Shown piece by piece: positions 12,610 to 14,056 of a stretch of 14,056 bases of DNA (within the stretch, counting starts at the first letter, position 1; each line of letters opens with the position of its first letter). The stretch spans positions 1-14,056 of the forward strand of contig CAJPKN010000030.1 in assembly GCA_905370385.1 (NCBI GenBank), read 5' to 3'. Both the position numbers and the translations under genes were made by a program. The notes under the pieces were generated by a model. It did not search any database. It saw only the letters and a list, made by a program, of their open reading frames with translations, and had not been told where the DNA came from. Source of the DNA: Stomatobaculum longum. GTDB taxonomy: Bacteria; Bacillota; Clostridia; Lachnospirales; Lachnospiraceae.

Positions 12610-13821
12610 TCATTTCAGCCGTATGGTACAAGCCAATCCGCCCTGTTCGCCGTTGGCAAAGAATAGTTTCCAGCGGTGCCAATCCGCCACTTGTTTTACA
12701 ATCTTTAGTCCAAGGCCATGCTGCCCGGTGCCGAACTCCCACTCATAGCCTCTGCTGTTCAGTCTGCGCAGAAGTTCTTTTGATACACCTTTTCCAGTAT
12801 CACTAAGTTTCAGAAAGACATGATTTTTACTATCCTGATACAGCCGCATTTCAATCTTGCATCCGTCCGCATTATGTCGAATTGCATTATGAAGCAAATT
12901 CATGACCGCTCTCTCTACTAAATCTTCATTGAAGCAAAGTTCCGAATCCTGAAGGCTGTCCTCGATTTCGAGTGTGAACCGGTATCTATCATCCTCCGTC
13001 TGATTCATGATTTCTGTGAGGGTCTTTCGGAGGAAGCGGCCGATTCTCACTTTCTGTTTTTCAAATTTCCCTGCACCAAACTCCAGCTTGCCGGAAAGAT
13101 TCAGATTATCCACGAGCCGGCGGAGCCGGATTCCTTGTGACTCAATGGATTTCGCTCTTTGCCTGACCTCTTCCTCCCGGGTCGAAGCGGCTATCATTTC
13201 CGCGTTGCCCATTACAATGGCAAGCGGTGTGCGAATATCATGTGATACGCCTGCAATCCACTCTGTACGCTCCTCTTCCCTTTGCTTTGCGCGTCGCTTC
13301 TGTATCCGGGTCGGAACTGCCACCAGCACAACGATATTGGACAAAAGCAGCAACGGAACTATCTTCGCAAGGTAATTTAACAGGTTCACATCAAACTCAA
13401 GGGTATATTTCCATACCTGATCTTTTTCTCCTCCGATCACGAGCAAGCCCTGCTCGAAAACATAGCTGTGTACCGGATAATCCTCAAGATAATATCTGGC
13501 AAACTTGGCAACGTCCTGTAATGTATAGGTTTTTCTGAGCTCTTCAGGGAGCGCTACACTCCACAGAATGTTTCCGTCTTTACCTAATATCATGGCAAAC
13601 TGCCCGTGCTTCAAAAGACTTTTCGCTCCTTGCTCATCCAACGCATACCTTCCGTTGTTTACCGACAGATGTGTCAGTATCTCCTGCGGATACTGATAAT
13701 CGACCGAATGATATCGAATCGCCGCAATCCCAACAATCAGTAGATCCGTAAAGAACAGAAACGCCATCATCAGCACAATGCCCGTAAGTAGTTGCAGCCT
13801 ATTTCCCAACCTTCGCTTCAT
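12610..13821 (-). CDS. Membrane sensor histidine kinase of a two-component system
   Basis: The 403-residue protein has a first membrane helix (about 11-35), an extracytoplasmic sensor region of roughly 115 residues, a second helix (about 152-170) and a cytoplasmic kinase core. The H box 'GVSHDIRTPLAIVMGNAEMI' places the phospho-accepting His at residue 194; the ATP-binding domain shows the N box 'NLLHNAIRHN' (308-317), G1 'LSDTGKGVS' (339-347) and G2 'GTGQHGLGLKIVKQ' (364-377). It should autophosphorylate and pass the phosphate to the OmpR-type regulator encoded just upstream, whose stop overlaps its ATG by 4 bases (ATGA, 13818-13821). A GGAG site with 8-base spacing precedes the start. The signal is unknown; the outer domain shows no motif I can name. 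Confidence 0.93.
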   Translation of the reverse strand: MKRRLGNRLQLLTGIVLMMAFLFFTDLLIVGIAAIRYHSVDYQYPQEILTHLSVNNGRYALDEQGAKSLLKHGQFAMILGKDGNILWSVALPEELRKTYTLQDVAKFARYYLEDYPVHSYVFEQGLLVIGGEKDQVWKYTLEFDVNLLNYLAKIVPLLLLSNIVVLVAVPTRIQKRRAKQREEERTEWIAGVSHDIRTPLAIVMGNAEMIAASTREEEVRQRAKSIESQGIRLRRLVDNLNLSGKLEFGAGKFEKQKVRIGRFLRKTLTEIMNQTEDDRYRFTLEIEDSLQDSELCFNEDLVERAVMNLLHNAIRHNADGCKIEMRLYQDSKNHVFLKLSDTGKGVSKELLRRLNSRGYEWEFGTGQHGLGLKIVKQVADWHRWKLFFANGEQGGLACTIRLK

Positions 13822-14056
13822 GCTTCCTTCTCCAACTTATAGCCAAGCCCCCGTACCGTGATGAGATATTTGGGTTTTGACGGCTCTGCCTCTACCTTCT
13901 CCCTCAAATGGCGCATGTGGACAATCAGCGAACTTTCCAGACCAAAACTGCCGTCCGGCCAGAGAGCGTCACACAGAGCGTCTGTTGTAACGATTTTCCC
14001 CCGGTTTCGGAAGAGAATCTGAAAGAGCGCCAACTCCTTTGCCGTCAGCGCAGTAT
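13818..14056 (-). CDS. OmpR/PhoB-type response regulator, C-terminal DNA-binding domain (cut by window edge)
   Basis: The frame is open to the right edge, giving about 78 residues of the winged-helix effector domain: 'LTAKELALFQILFRNRGKIV' at the edge, the transactivation loop region 'LCDALWPDGSFGLESSLIV', recognition helix 'HMRHLREKVEAEP' and wing 'YLITVRGLGYKLE'. This is the standard OmpR/PhoB end, so the receiver domain lies beyond the window. It pairs with the histidine kinase, overlapping it by 4 bases. Targets are unknown; the membrane protein downstream of the kinase is a candidate. Confidence 0.93.
   Translation of the reverse strand, partial: TALTAKELALFQILFRNRGKIVTTDALCDALWPDGSFGLESSLIVHMRHLREKVEAEPSKPKYLITVRGLGYKLEKEA

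Overview
The window reads as a chromosomal segment of a Gram-positive anaerobe of the Clostridia, most like Lachnospiraceae. Supporting signs are strong AGGAGG-type ribosome binding sites, several TTG-start or ATGA-overlap junctions, consensus sigma-A promoters, hairpin-plus-T-run terminators, a glycyl radical enzyme remnant, and the protein families present. I cannot name the genus. Every gene I can support lies on the minus strand, so transcription runs from the right end to the left.

Layout from right to left (the direction of transcription). At the right edge is an OmpR-type response regulator (only its DNA-binding domain is in the window) overlapping a sensor histidine kinase, followed by a multi-pass membrane protein of unknown function with its own terminator. 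Next is a small operon of a four-helix membrane protein plus an XRE-type repressor. It is driven by a near-consensus promoter carrying three copies of one 16-bp operator-like sequence. Then comes a MarR-family regulator with an unusual Cys-rich and (HGEHGS)n histidine-rich N-terminus, with its own promoter and a candidate operator, followed by the tail of a lost hexapeptide acetyltransferase and a terminator. Next is a nitroreductase - Rrf2 regulator - quinone-oxidoreductase-like MDR operon with a perfect palindrome at its promoter. This runs into the truncated C-terminal end of a glycyl radical enzyme and a strong terminator.

The left half holds an interrupted small ORF, an orphan HExxH putative metallopeptidase, a flavodoxin, and a tightly coupled three-gene cassette: zinc-ribbon/degenerate-kinase protein, VWA-type protein, and a divergent adenylosuccinate-synthetase (PurA) paralogue. 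At the left end is a chimeric ORF joining the nuclease/helical half of an MmeI-like (type IIL) restriction-modification enzyme in frame to the last ~54 residues of a GNAT acetyltransferase, followed by the start of a RibD-C/dihydrofolate-reductase-like gene.

The most interesting points are the zinc-ribbon/kinase-like + VWA + PurA-like cassette (a candidate undescribed system), the histidine-repeat MarR regulator, the triple operator at the XRE promoter, and the concentration of deletion scars (RM::GNAT chimera, glycyl radical enzyme stub, acetyltransferase stub). The scars suggest recent gene loss or, less interestingly, assembly joins. All functional calls come from reading motifs by eye; no database search was run.
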